This document shows, one piece after another, positions 48,301-60,300 of a stretch of 64,000 bases of DNA. A model generated the notes under the pieces. The model worked only from the letters and a program-made list of their open reading frames with translations, searched no databases and was not told the origin of the DNA. Source of the DNA: VRUE01 sp963716735 (GTDB taxonomy: Bacteria > Actinomycetota > Thermoleophilia > Solirubrobacterales > 70-9); assembly GCA_963716735.1 (NCBI GenBank), contig OY970321.1, forward strand, positions 806,001 to 870,000. Reading direction: 5' to 3'. Numbering within the stretch: the first letter of the stretch is position 1; every line of letters begins with the position of its first letter. Both the position numbers and the translations under genes were made by a program.

Positions 48301-51300
48301 GCCTGCTCGCTCAAGAGCTCAATCTCCCCGGACTCCCAATCGACTTTGGATGAGGGCGCATCGAGGTGCAGCGTCTTCGGCAGGATGCCTTCGCGCATCG
48401 CCTGGGCCATCTTGATCACGCCGGCGACCCCCGCCGCGGCCTGGCTGTGTCCGATGTTCGACTTGATCGAGCCGAGCTTCAGCGGCTTCTCCCTGTCCTG
48501 GCCGTAGGTGGCGAGCAGGGCTCCGGCCTCGATCGGGTCGCCGAGGGTGGTTCCCGTGCCGTGGCCCTCGACCACATCGACGTCCTTTGCCTCCAGGCGG
48601 GCGTTGGCGAGTGCCTGGCGGATGACTCTCTCCTGGGAGGGACCGTTGGGGGCGGTGAGGCCGTTGGAGGCGCCGTCCTGGTTCACCGCGGAGCCCTTGA
48701 GCAGTGCCAGTACCGGGTGGCCGTTTCGCCGCGCCTCGGAGAGGCGCTCGAGGACGAGCGTGCCGACGCCCTCTGACCAGGCGACCCCGTCGGCTGCCTC
48801 GGCATAGGACTTGCAGCGCCCGTCGGGAGCCAGCCCGCGCTGGGCGCTGAAGGAGATGAATCCCCCGGGACTGGAAAGAACGTTCACGCCGCCGGCGAGA
48901 GCGAGGCTGCACTCGCCCTGGCGCAGGGCCCCTGCCGCGAGGTGCATCGCCACCAGAGAGGAGGAGCAGGCGGTGTCGATCGAGATCGCCGGACCCTCGA
49001 GGCCGAGGGCGTAGGAGACGCGTCCCGAGACGATGCTCGAGGTGAGCCCGGCGGCCGGTCCGTAATCGCGGTCGCCGACCCCGGCGAAGACACCCGTCTG
49101 TGATTTGCGCAGGCCCGCCGGATCGATGCCGGCGTCCTCCAGTGCCTCCCAACAGGCTTCGAGCAGGAGGCGCTCCTGGGGGTCCATGAACTCGGCCTCG
49201 CGTGGGCTGATCGCAAAGAAGCCGGGGTCGAAGGCGCCAGCCTCCGCGAGGAAGCCGCCCTCTTTGGTGTAGCTGGTGCCGAGGCTCTCGGGGTCGGGGT
49301 CATAGAGACGCTCGATGTCCCAGCCGCGGTCGGTGGGGAACTCGGAGATGCCGTCGCGTCCCTCGGCGACCAGCTGCCAGAGATCCTCTGGGGAGCTGAC
49401 CCCGCCGGGGTAGCGACAGGCCATGCCGACGATCGCGATCGGCTCCTCGCTTGCCTGAGCGCGGACGGCTACCTGCTTCGCGCCCCCGCTCGCGGTCGCC
49501 TCGGCGAGCAGGTGCTCTGCCAGAGCGACGGAGCTCGGGTAGTCGAAGACGACGGTCGCCGAGAGGCGCACGCCGGCGATCAGGTCGAGGCGGTTGCGCA
49601 GCTCGACCGCGGCGAGCGAGTCGAAGCCGAGCTCCCGGAAGGCCTTGTCCGGCTGGACGTCCTGGGCAGAGGCGTGGCCGAGGATGGCGGCGACCTGAGC
49701 TCGGACAAGCTCGAGCACATGGCTCTCGTGCTCGACCTCGGGCAGCTCCGCGAGGGCTGTCGCAAGGGCACCTGAAGCTGCACTGCGCCGCTTGGGCATG
49801 CGGATCAGGCCGGCGTAGATCGGAGGCAGGGCACCAACCGAGGCGAGGCCCCTGAGCCCGGCGGGGTTGAGCGGCATCGCGACTGCGGCGGCGCGATCGA
49901 CGTCGAGTGCGGTATCGAAGAGCTCCAGGCCGCGCTCGTCGGAGAGGGCCTCGACTCCCCCGCGCCGCATCCGCGCCAGGTCGGCCTCATCGAGCTCGGA
50001 GATCATCCCGCCCTGGCGCTCCCAGAGGCCCCAGGCGATTGACGTTGCCGCCTTGCCTTCCGCCTTGCGCTTTTGCGCCAGGGCGTCGAGGAAGACGTTG
50101 GCCGCCGCGTAGTTGGCCTGGCCTGCGCCACCCAATGTCCCCGCCGAGGAGGAGAAGAGGACGAAGGCGGAGAGATCGGCGTCCGCGGTCAGCTCGTGCA
50201 GGTTCCAGGCGGTGTCTGCCTTGGCGAGGAAGACCCGCTCTACCTGCTCTGCGGTCAGCGTCTCAACCGTGCCGTCGGCGAGAGCGCCGGCGCAGTGGAT
50301 GACGGCGCCCAGCGGATGCTCTTTGGGGATCGAGGCAAGGAGCTTCTTCAGCGCTTTGCGATCGGAGACGTCGCAGGCGGCGATCGTCGTCTCGGCGCCG
50401 AGCTCTTCGAGCGCTGCCTTCAGCTCCTCGGCTCCTTCGGCGTCGGGACCGCTCCTGCTGAGCAGGAGGAGGTGGCGGGCGCCGTGGTGCTCGGCGAGGT
50501 GGCGGGCGGTGAGGGCGCCGAGTCCGCCGGTGGCGCCGGTGAGCAGGACGGTGCGATCGGGGTCGATTACCGGGGTCGCGTCCTCCTCGCTCTCCTCTGT
50601 CTTCACCCGGGTGAGGCGGGCGGCCATTGCCTTGCCCTCGCGCAGGGCGATCTGGGGCTCCTCGGCTCCGATCGCGAGCGCTGAGTTCAAGGCCTCCTTG
50701 GAGGCATCGCTGCCGTCGCTGTCGATCAGGGCGAAGCGGCCGGGGTGCTCGGACTGGGCCGAGCGGATCAGACCCCAGATCGTGGCGGCCGCGGGGTCTG
50801 GAGACTCCTCATCCGTGGTGACCATCGCGCCTTCGGTGATCAAGGCCAGGCGCGAGTCGGCCTTGTCCTCGTCGGCGATCCAGCCCTGGATCGCCTCCAG
50901 GGTCGTTTGGGCTGCCTTGCGTGCGCCTTCTCCGTCGCCGCCGTCCTCGACCTCGGGGCGCAGGAGCTCCACCTCTGCCGGCTGCTCGTCCTGCTCGGCA
51001 AGTGCGATCTCGGTCCACTCGAGGCCGAGCAGGTCCTCTCGCTTTCGGCTCTGGATTTGGAGCTGTTCGCTGTCGAGCGGCTTGCTGAGCAGCTTCTTGA
51101 TCGAGGCGACCGGATCGCCGGCGGTGTCCGCGATCTGCAGCGAGAGTCCCTCCTGCTGGGACACAATCCTGACCCGCAGCTCCCTCGCCCCCAGAGCCTG
51201 GAGGGACACCCCGCTCCAAGAGGAAGGAAGGCTCAGACCTTCTCCACGCTCCTCGATTGCGCTCAACCGGTCGAGGTGCAGAGCCGAATCGAGCAGCGCC

Positions 51301-54300
51301 GGGTGGATGGCGAAGCGCTCCGCCTCCCAGCCCTGCTCCTCGGGAAGGGAGATCTCGAGGTAGGTCTCATCGCCCTGCTTCCAGGCCGCGCTCAGCCCCT
51401 GGAAGATCGGTCCATATTCGATGCCATGCTCGGCGAGGCGGTCATAGAGGTAGGTGACCTCGACCGGCTCCGCGCCCTCGGGGGGCCAGGTGTCCAGGCG
51501 CGCGGTGGCGGCGGGGGGCTGTTCGGAGAGAGTGCCGGCGGCGTTTTGGACCCACTCGGCCTCCTCCTGGTCGGGGCGGGAGTGGATCGCGATCTCGCGG
51601 CGGCCGTCCTCGCCAGACCCGGAGACCGAGACCTGGATCGCCACCGCTCCCGCCTCGGGGACGATCAGCGGTACCTGGACATCGAGCTCCTCGACCGTCT
51701 CGGCACCGACCTGCTCCGCTGCTCGGAGGGCCAGCTCGAGGAAGGCGGTGCCGGGCAGAAGGACGTCGCCGCCGATCGCATGGTCGGCAAGCCAGTGGTG
51801 GGTGGAGACGGAGATACGGCCGGTGAGGGTGAGCCCGCCGCTGCTCGGGTCCTCGATCGAGGCGGCCAAGAAGGGGTGCTCGGGGTCGCCAAGGCCGATC
51901 GCACCCGCGTCGGCAGTGCCGATCGGGCCGGAGGCGAGCCAGAAACCCTCGTGCTGGAACGGATAGGTCGGTAGCGGGACTCGTCTAGCGCCGGTACCGG
52001 CGAAGAAGACGCTCCAGTCGAGCTTTGCGCCTGAGGCAAAGGCGCCGGCGATCGCAGTTGAGATCGCGGCGGCCTCGGGGCGGCCCTCGCGCAGGGTGGG
52101 GACGAAGGCGGCCTGTGTGTCGTCGCCCAGGCTCTCGCGCGCCATCGCGCAGAGCACCGGGTCGGGTCCGAGCTCCAGGTAGGTACTCGCCCCTTGTGCC
52201 TGCAGGGCCGTGACCACATCGGCAAAGCGCACGGCCTCGCGCACGTGGCGGACCCAGTAGGCGGGGTCGGTTGCCTGCTCTGGTGCAAGTAGCTCGCCGG
52301 TCAGGTTGGAGACGATCGGGAGCTTGGGATCGCTGAAGGTGAGGCTCGCGGCGATCTCACCGAACTCCTCGAGCATCGGCTCCATCAGGGGCGAGTGAAA
52401 GGCGTGGGAGACGGCGAGGCGTTTGGTCCTTCTGCCCTTCTCCTCCCACTGAGCGCGAACCGCCTCAACGGCGTCCCCTGCGCCCGAGATCACGATCGAG
52501 TTGGGGCCGTTGATCGCGGCGATCGAGAGCTCTGTCTCTTTGCCGGCGAGCGATTCCGCTGCCTCCTCCTCGGTTGCCTCGATCGCGGCCATCGCTCCGC
52601 CCTCCGGCAGGGCGCCCATCAGGCGGCCGCGTGCGGCGACCAGCTTCGCCGCATCGTCCAGGCCGATCGCACCGGCAACATGCGCGGCCGCGATCTCGCC
52701 GATCGAGTGGCCGGCGAGCAGGTCGGGCTTCATCCCGCGCTTGGCCAGCGCCTTGAAGAGGGCGACCTCGATCGCGAAGAGGGCGGGCTGGGCGTAGGTG
52801 GTGTCCTCCAGTTGCGCCGCCGCCTTCTTGCCCTTGGCGAAGACGATCTCCTCGAGTGAGACCTCGAGGTGTTGGTCGAGCTGCTCGCGGACCCGGTCGA
52901 AGGCCTCTTTGAAGTGCTCGTCGGACTCGTAGAGCTCCTTGCCCATGCCGAGTCGCTGGGAGCCCTGGCCTGTGAAGAGGTAGGCGAGCTTGCCGTCCTT
53001 TGCCCGGGCGCTTATGAGATTCGGCGAGGAGTCGCCGTTGGCGAGGGCGGTGAGCGAGGCGAGCAGCTCGTCTCTGTCGCTGCCCAATGCCACTGCCCTG
53101 TGCTCCATCGCGGAGCGGGTGGTCAGCAGCGAGTAGGCGACGTCGGTGAGGTCAAGGTCGGGGTTCGCTTCTAGACGAGAGCGCAGGCGCTCTGCGGCAT
53201 CCGCCAGAGCGGGCTCCGCTTTGGCCGAGAGCGCGAGGGGGATCGGGCCCCGCAGGGGCTTGGTAGCGGGCGCCTCCCCCTCCTCCCTGTCCGGGCTCGG
53301 CGGCGCCTCCTCCAAGATCACGTGCGCGTTGGTGCCGCTGATGCCAAAGGAGGAGATGCCGGCCCTGCGGGGGCGGCCATTCGTCTCCCAGGAGGCCTCC
53401 TCGCCGAGCAGTTCGATCTCCCCCGCCTCCCAGTCGACTTTGGTGGAAGGGGCGTCGACGTGCAGCGTCTTCGGCATCACGCCCGCGCGCATCGCCTGGG
53501 TCATCTTGATCACGCCCGCCACCCCTGCCGCGGCCTGGGTGTGGCCGATGTTGGACTTGATCGAGCCGAGCTTCAGGGGGGTCTCCCTGTCCTGGCCGTA
53601 GGTGGCGAGCAGGGCGCCGGCCTCGATCGGGTCGCCGAGGGTGGTGCCCGTGCCGTGGCCCTCGACGACGTCGACGTCCTTTGCCTCCAGGCGGGCGTTG
53701 GCGAGCGCCTGGCGGATCACCCGCTCCTGCGAGGGCCCGTTGGGAGCGGAGAAGCCATTTGAGGCACCGTCCTGGTTGACGGCTGAGCCTTTGAGCAGGG
53801 CGAGGACGGGGTGGCCGTTTCGCTGCGCGTCGGAGAGGCGCTCGAGGACGAGGGTGCCGACGCCCTCCGACCAGGCGACCCCGTCGGCCGCCTCGGCATA
53901 GGACTTGGAGCGCCCGTCGGGAGCCAGTCCGCGCTGGGCGCTGAAGGCGATGAAGGCGGCGGGAGTGGCGAGCACGGCGACGCCGCTGGCCAGGGCGAGG
54001 CCGCACTCGCCCTGGCGCAGGGCTCCAGCCGCCAGGTGCATTGCCACCAGCGAGGAGGAGCAGGCGGTGTCGATCGTCATCGCCGGGCCCTCCAGGCCCA
54101 GCGTGTAGGAGACGCGGCCCGAGATCACGCTCGAGCTCATCCCGGGGACGGGGCCGTAGTCGCGGAAGCCGACGCCGGCGAAGACCCCGGTCTGTGATTG
54201 GCGCAGGTCGGCCGGATCGATGCCGGCGTCCTCGAGCGCCTCCCAGGAGGACTCGAGCAGCAACCTCTCCTGTGGATCCATGACCAACGCCTCGCGGGGG

Positions 54301-57300
54301 GAGATGCCGAAGAACTCCGGGTCGAAGGCACCGGCCCGATCGAGGAAGCCTCCCTCGCGCGCATAAGAGGTGCCGAGACTGTCTGGGTCTGGGTCATAGA
54401 GAGCCTCGAGGTCCCAGCCGCGGTCGGCCGGGAACTCGGCGATGCCGTCCTTGCCCTCTGCGACCAGCTGCCACAGATCCTCGGGTGACCCGATCCCTCC
54501 CGGGTAGCGGCAGGCCATGCCGACGATCGCGATCGGCTCGTCGCTCGCCTGGGCTTTGGCGGTGAGCTGCCTGACTGCGCCTCTTGCGCCCGCCCGGGCG
54601 AGCAGGTGCTCGGCCAGAGCGGTCGCGTTGGGGTAGTCGAAGACCACCGTGGCGCCGATCTCGAGCCCGGTTGCGGCGCTCAAGCGGTTGCGCAGCTCGA
54701 TCGCGCCGAGCGAGTCCAGGCCCAGCTCCTGGAAGGCCCGGGTCGGCTCCACCTCCGCGGGCGAGGAGTGGCCGAGGACGGCGGCTGCGTTCGCGCGCAC
54801 CAGGTCTCTGACAAAGCCCTCGCGCTCTGCCTCTGGGACATCCGCGAGCAGCGCGGCCAGCGATCCGCTCTGGGCCTGCTCGCGCTCGCTGACCTTGATC
54901 AGCTCGCGCATGATCGGCGCCAGGGCTCCCCCCCTGGCGCGTGTGCGCAGGGCGGCGGTGTCGAAGTGGACAGGCGCGATCAACGGCTCTGTGAGCGCGG
55001 TAGCCGCGTCGAAGAGCCGCAGGCCCCGCTCGGCCGACATACGGGCGAAGCCAAGGCGCTGGCGGACCTGGTTTTGGAAGCGCGCCATCACCTCCTCGTT
55101 GGCGAGGAGCTCTGCGCCCGCCTGGCCCCCGAGGCTGCTCTTCTGGTCCCACATGCCCCAAGCAAGGGCGGTCGCCGGCAGGCCTTGGGAGTGGCGCAGG
55201 GAGGCGAGCGCGTCGAGGAAGTTGTTCGCTGCCGCGTAGTTGGCCTGGGCGGCTCCTCCGAGAACCCCCGCGGCCGAGGAGAAGAGGATGAAGCGGGAGA
55301 GGTCGAGCTCCTGGCTCAGCTCGTGGAGGTGCCAGGCCGCCGTTGCCTTGGGGGCCATCGTGCGCTCGATGCGCTCCGGCGTCATCGACTCGAGGACGCC
55401 GTCGTCGATCGCCCCGGCGGAGTGGACGATCGCCCCCAGGGGGTGTTTGTCGGGGATCGAGGCGAAAAGCTCTTCGATGGCCTTGCGGTCGGTGACGTCG
55501 CAGGCTGCGATCTGTGTCTTTGCTCCCAGTCCCTCGAGCTCTTCTTTCAGCTCACTCGCCCCGTCTGTCTCGGCCCCTCCGCGACTGACCAAGAGCAGGC
55601 GTCGGGCGCCGTGGTGCTCTGCGAGGTGGCGGGCGACCGTCGCGCCGATGCCGCTGAGCCCGCCGGTGATCAAGACGGTGCGCTCGGGGTCGATCGGCTC
55701 TGCCTTTGCCTCTGATTGCTCGGCGGTGACCTTGGCCAGACGGGGGACCAGCAGCTCCCCCTCGCGCAGGGCTATCTGGGGCTCTTTGGCGCCGAGGGAG
55801 AGTGCTCTTTGCAGCGCCTCTTCGGATGCCTTTGAGCCGTCGGTGTCGATCAGGGCGAAGCGGCCGGGGTGCTCAGAGGCAGCAGAGCGCACCAGGCCCC
55901 ATACCGGGGCGGCGGTGAGGTCGGGGGCCTCTCCCTCGGCGATTGCGATCGCATAGCGGGTGAGGAAGGTCAGGCGCGAGCCCTCAGGCTGCGCCTCTGC
56001 CGCCCAACGCTGGGCCTTGGCCAGGGCCTGCTCTGCGGTTACCTGGGCCGCGGCGGGGACGTCTGCCTCGGCGGGGACGACCTCAAAGACCTCATGCTCC
56101 TCCGCTCCATGCGCCCCTGCCTCGCTTTGCTCTGTCTCGAGCCGCCGCCAGGCGACGCGGTGCAGGAAGCGGCGCTGGGCTGCGTTTCTGAGCTCAGCCA
56201 GCTCGAAGGGCTGGACGTCCAGGGAGGCGAGCGAGAAGATCGGGGCTCCGCCGCCATCGAAGAGGACGACGTCCGCCTTGCCCTTTTCCTTGCAGAGGGC
56301 CAGGCGCAGGGTCGGCTCCTCAGAGCCGTAGAGATGGACCTCCGCGCAGAGGCGCTCGTCCTCTTGCCAGGCTGCGCTTATGCCCTGCAGGGCGGCGCCG
56401 TGCTCCATGCCGTGGGGGGCGAGGAGATCTTCGATGTCCTCCACCTCGAGCGGGTCTGCTCCCTCAGGGGGCCAGCAGGCCAGGGGCTCAACGTCATCGA
56501 AGGCCTTGCCGGTGAGCGTGGCGCTTGCATTCTTTTCCCATGCGGCTTCATCCTGGTCTGGGCGGGAGTGGATCGAGAGCTCGCGCCGGCCGTCCCCATC
56601 CGCGCCGGAGACCGATACCTGGATCGCGACCGAACCGGTCTCAGGGAGGAGCAGGGGCTCTTCGATGGAGAGCTCCTCGATCGCCTGGACGCCCACGCGC
56701 CATGCGGCCTGCAGAGCAAGCTCCAAGAAGGCGGTGGCGGGCAGGAGCACCGTCTCGCCGAGCGCGTGCTCGGCCAGCCAGGGCTGGGTTGAGAGCGAGA
56801 GGCGGCCGGTGAGGGTGAGACCGCCATCGCTTGGACCTTCGATCGCCGCCGCCAGCAGCGGGTGGCCGGCCTCTGTCTGTCCGGCTGCGCCCAGATCGGC
56901 AGCTCCCGCCCGGGCCATCAGCCAGTAGCGCTCGCGCTGGAAGGGGTAGGTGGGCAGCGACACGCGCTTGGCGCCTGTGCCTTTGAAGAAGAGGCTCCAA
57001 TCGAGCTTCGCCCCGGCGGCGTGGGCGCCGGCGATGGCCGCTGAAATCGCAACGTCCTCGGCGCGACTCTCGCGCAGGGTGGGGACGAAGGCTGCTTGGG
57101 CCTCCTCGCCGAGGGACTCGCGCGCCATCGCGCAGAGCACCGGGTCGGGTCCGAGCTCGAGGTAGGTGGCGGCACCCTGCTTGTCGAGGGTCGTGACCGC
57201 GTCGGCGAAGCGCACCGCCTCGCGCACGTGGCGAACCCAGTAGGCGGGATCGGTTGCCTGCTCGGCGCTGAGCAGCTCTCCGGTCAGGTTGGAGACGATC

Positions 57301-60300
57301 GGGATCTTGGGCTCGGTGAAGCCGATGGCTTCTGCGATCTCGCCGAACTCCTCGAGCATCGGCTCCATCAGCGGCGAGTGGAAGGCGTGGGAGACGGCGA
57401 GGCGTTTGGTCCTTCTGCCCTTCTCCTCCCACTGGGTGCGGACCTCTTCGACCGCGGCCTCTGCTCCTGAGATGACGATTGAGCTGGGGCCGTTGATCGC
57501 GGCGATCGAGAGCTCCGCCTCCTTGCCGGCGAGCGACTCCGCTGCCTCCTCCTCGGTTGCCTCGATCGCGGCCATCGCCCCGCCCTCCGGCAGGGCGCCC
57601 ATCAGGCGGCCTCTTGCGGCGACCAGCTTCGCCGAATCGCCGAGGTCGATGACGCCGGCGACGTGCGCGGCGGCGATCTCGCCGATCGAGTGGCCGGCGA
57701 GGAGGTCGGGCTTCAGGCCGCGCTTGGCAAGTGCCTCATAGAGGGCGACCTCGATCGCGAAGAGGGCCGGTTGGGCGTAGGTGGTGTCCTCGAGCTGAGC
57801 CACCGCTTTCTTGCCCTTGGCGAAGACGATCTCCTTGAGCGGCGTCTCCAGGTGCTGGTCGAGCTGCTCGCAGACAGCGTCGAAGGCGGCTTGGAAGTGC
57901 TCGTCTGACTCGTAGAGCTCCTTGCCCATGCCGAGTCGCTGGGAGCCCTGGCCGGTGAAGAGGTAGGCGAGCTTGCCGTCCTTGGCCCGGGCGCTTATGA
58001 GGTTCGGCGAGGGGTCGCCGTTGGCGAGGGCGGTGAGCGAGGCGAGCAGCTCGTCGCGGTCTTTGCCCAATGCCACCGCTCTGTGCTCCATCGCGGACCG
58101 GGTGCTCAGCAGCGAGTAGGCGACGTCGGTGGGGTCGAGCTCTGGGTTCTCGGTGAGGTGAGAGCGCAGGCGCTCCGCGGCATCTGCCAGGGCCGGCTCC
58201 GCTTTGGCCGAGAGCGCGAAGGGGATCGGACCGTCGAGGGGCATTGCCTCGAGCGCCTCTCCCCCGTCCCTGTCCGGGCTCGGCGGCGCCTCCTCCAGGA
58301 TCACGTGGGCGTTGGTGCCGCTGATGCCGAAGGAGGAGACGCCGGCTCTGCGCGGGGCGCCGTTGACATCCCAAGGAGCCTGCTCGCTCAAGAGCTCAAT
58401 CTCCCCGGACTCCCAATCGACTTTGGATGAGGGCGCGTCGAGGTGCAGCGTCTTCGGCATGACGCCCTCGCGCATCGCCTGGGTCATCTTGATCACCCCG
58501 GCGACTCCCGCCGCGGCCTGGCTGTGGCCGATGTTGGACTTGATCGAGCCGAGCTTCAGCGGCTTCTCCCTGTCCTGGCCGTAGGTGGCGAGCAGGGCTC
58601 CGGCCTCGATCGGGTCGCCGAGGGTGGTTCCCGTGCCGTGACCCTCGACCACGTCGACGTCCTTTGCCTCCAGGCGGGCATTGGCCAGCGCCTGGCGGAT
58701 GACTCTCTCCTGGGAGGGTCCGTTCGGCGCGGAGAAGCCGTTGGAGGCACCGTCCTGGTTCACCGCCGAGCCCTTGAGCAGGGCGAGGACCTCGTGTCCG
58801 TTGCTCCGTGCGTCGGAGAGTCGCTCGAGGACGAGGGTGCCGACGCCCTCTGACCAGGCGACACCGTCTGCTGTGTCGGCGAAAGACTTCGACCTGCCGT
58901 CGGGGGCAACCCCGCGCTGGCGGCTGAACTCGACGAATACGGTTGGTGTCGCCAGGGTGGTGACGCCGCCGGCTAGGGCGAGGGTGCACTCGCCTTGGCG
59001 CAACGCCTGGGAAGCGAGGTGCATCGCGACAAGCGAGGAGGAGCAGGCGGTGTCGATCGAGATCGCCGGGCCCTCGAGGCCCAGGGCGTAGGAGACGCGG
59101 CCCGAGATCACGCTCTGGGTCATCCCCGGAGCCGGGCCGTAGTCGCGGAATCCGACTCCGGCAAAGACTCCCGTCTGGGTCTTCTTCAGCGAGGCTGGAT
59201 CGATGCCGGCGTCTTCGAGAGCCTCCCAGGAGGATTCGAGCAGCAATCGCTCCTGGGGATCGGTGACCAATGCCTCCCTTGGAGAGATGCCGAAGAACTC
59301 GGGGTCGAACTCGGCTGCGTCATGCAGGAAGCCGCCCTCTTTCGTATAGCTCGTGCCGAGGCTCTCGGGGTCGGGGTCATAGAGGCGCTCGATGTCCCAG
59401 CCGCGGTCGGTGGGGAACTCGGAGATGCCGTCGCGACCCTCGGCGACCAGCTGCCAGAGATCCTCGGGGGAGCTGACCCCTCCGGGGTAGCGACAGGCCA
59501 TGCCGACGATCGCGATCGGCTCCTCGCTCGCCTGAGCGCGGACGGCGACTCGTTTTGAGGCGCCGGCGGAGGTCACCTCGGCGAGCAGGTGCTCGGCCAG
59601 GGCCTTTGAGTTGGGGTGGTCGAAGACGACCGTGGCGGCGAGGCGAGTGCCGGCGATCAGGTCGAGTCGATTTCTCAGCTCGACCGCTGCGAGCGAGTCG
59701 AAGCCGAGCTCCTGGAAGGCCCGCTCTGGCTCGATCTCCTGTGCTGATCCGTGGCCGAGGATCGCTGCGACCTGGGAGCGCACGAGCTCCAGGACGTGGC
59801 TCTCCCGCTCTGGCTCTGAGAGCTCCACGAGCTGGCCGACGAGGGCGCCCGTGGCGGTTGCACGGCGCTTTGGCACGCGGATCAGGCCGTGATAGATCGA
59901 GGGCAGGGCGCCTAACGATGCGAGTGCCCTGAGACCCGCGGTGTTCAGCGGCATCGCCACCGCGGTGGGGCTTTCGCCCTGGATCGCGGCATCGAGGAAG
60001 GAGAGCCCCTGCTCGTCGGTGAGGGCCTCGATGCCGCCGCGGCGCATGCGGGCCAGGTCTGCCTCTGCCAGCTCGCCGGCCATGCCGCCCGACTGCTGCC
60101 AAGGGCCCCAGGCGATCGAGGTGGCGGGCTTTCCTTCAGCGGCTCTCCTCTGAGCGAGAACGTCGAGGAAGACGTTTGCCGCTGCGTAGTTGGCCTGACC
60201 CGGACCGCCGAGGGTGCCCGCGGCAGAGGAGTAGAGGACGAAGGCCGAGAGATCCAGTCCTTCGGCCAGCTCGTGCAGGTTCTGGGCCGCCTTTGCCTTG

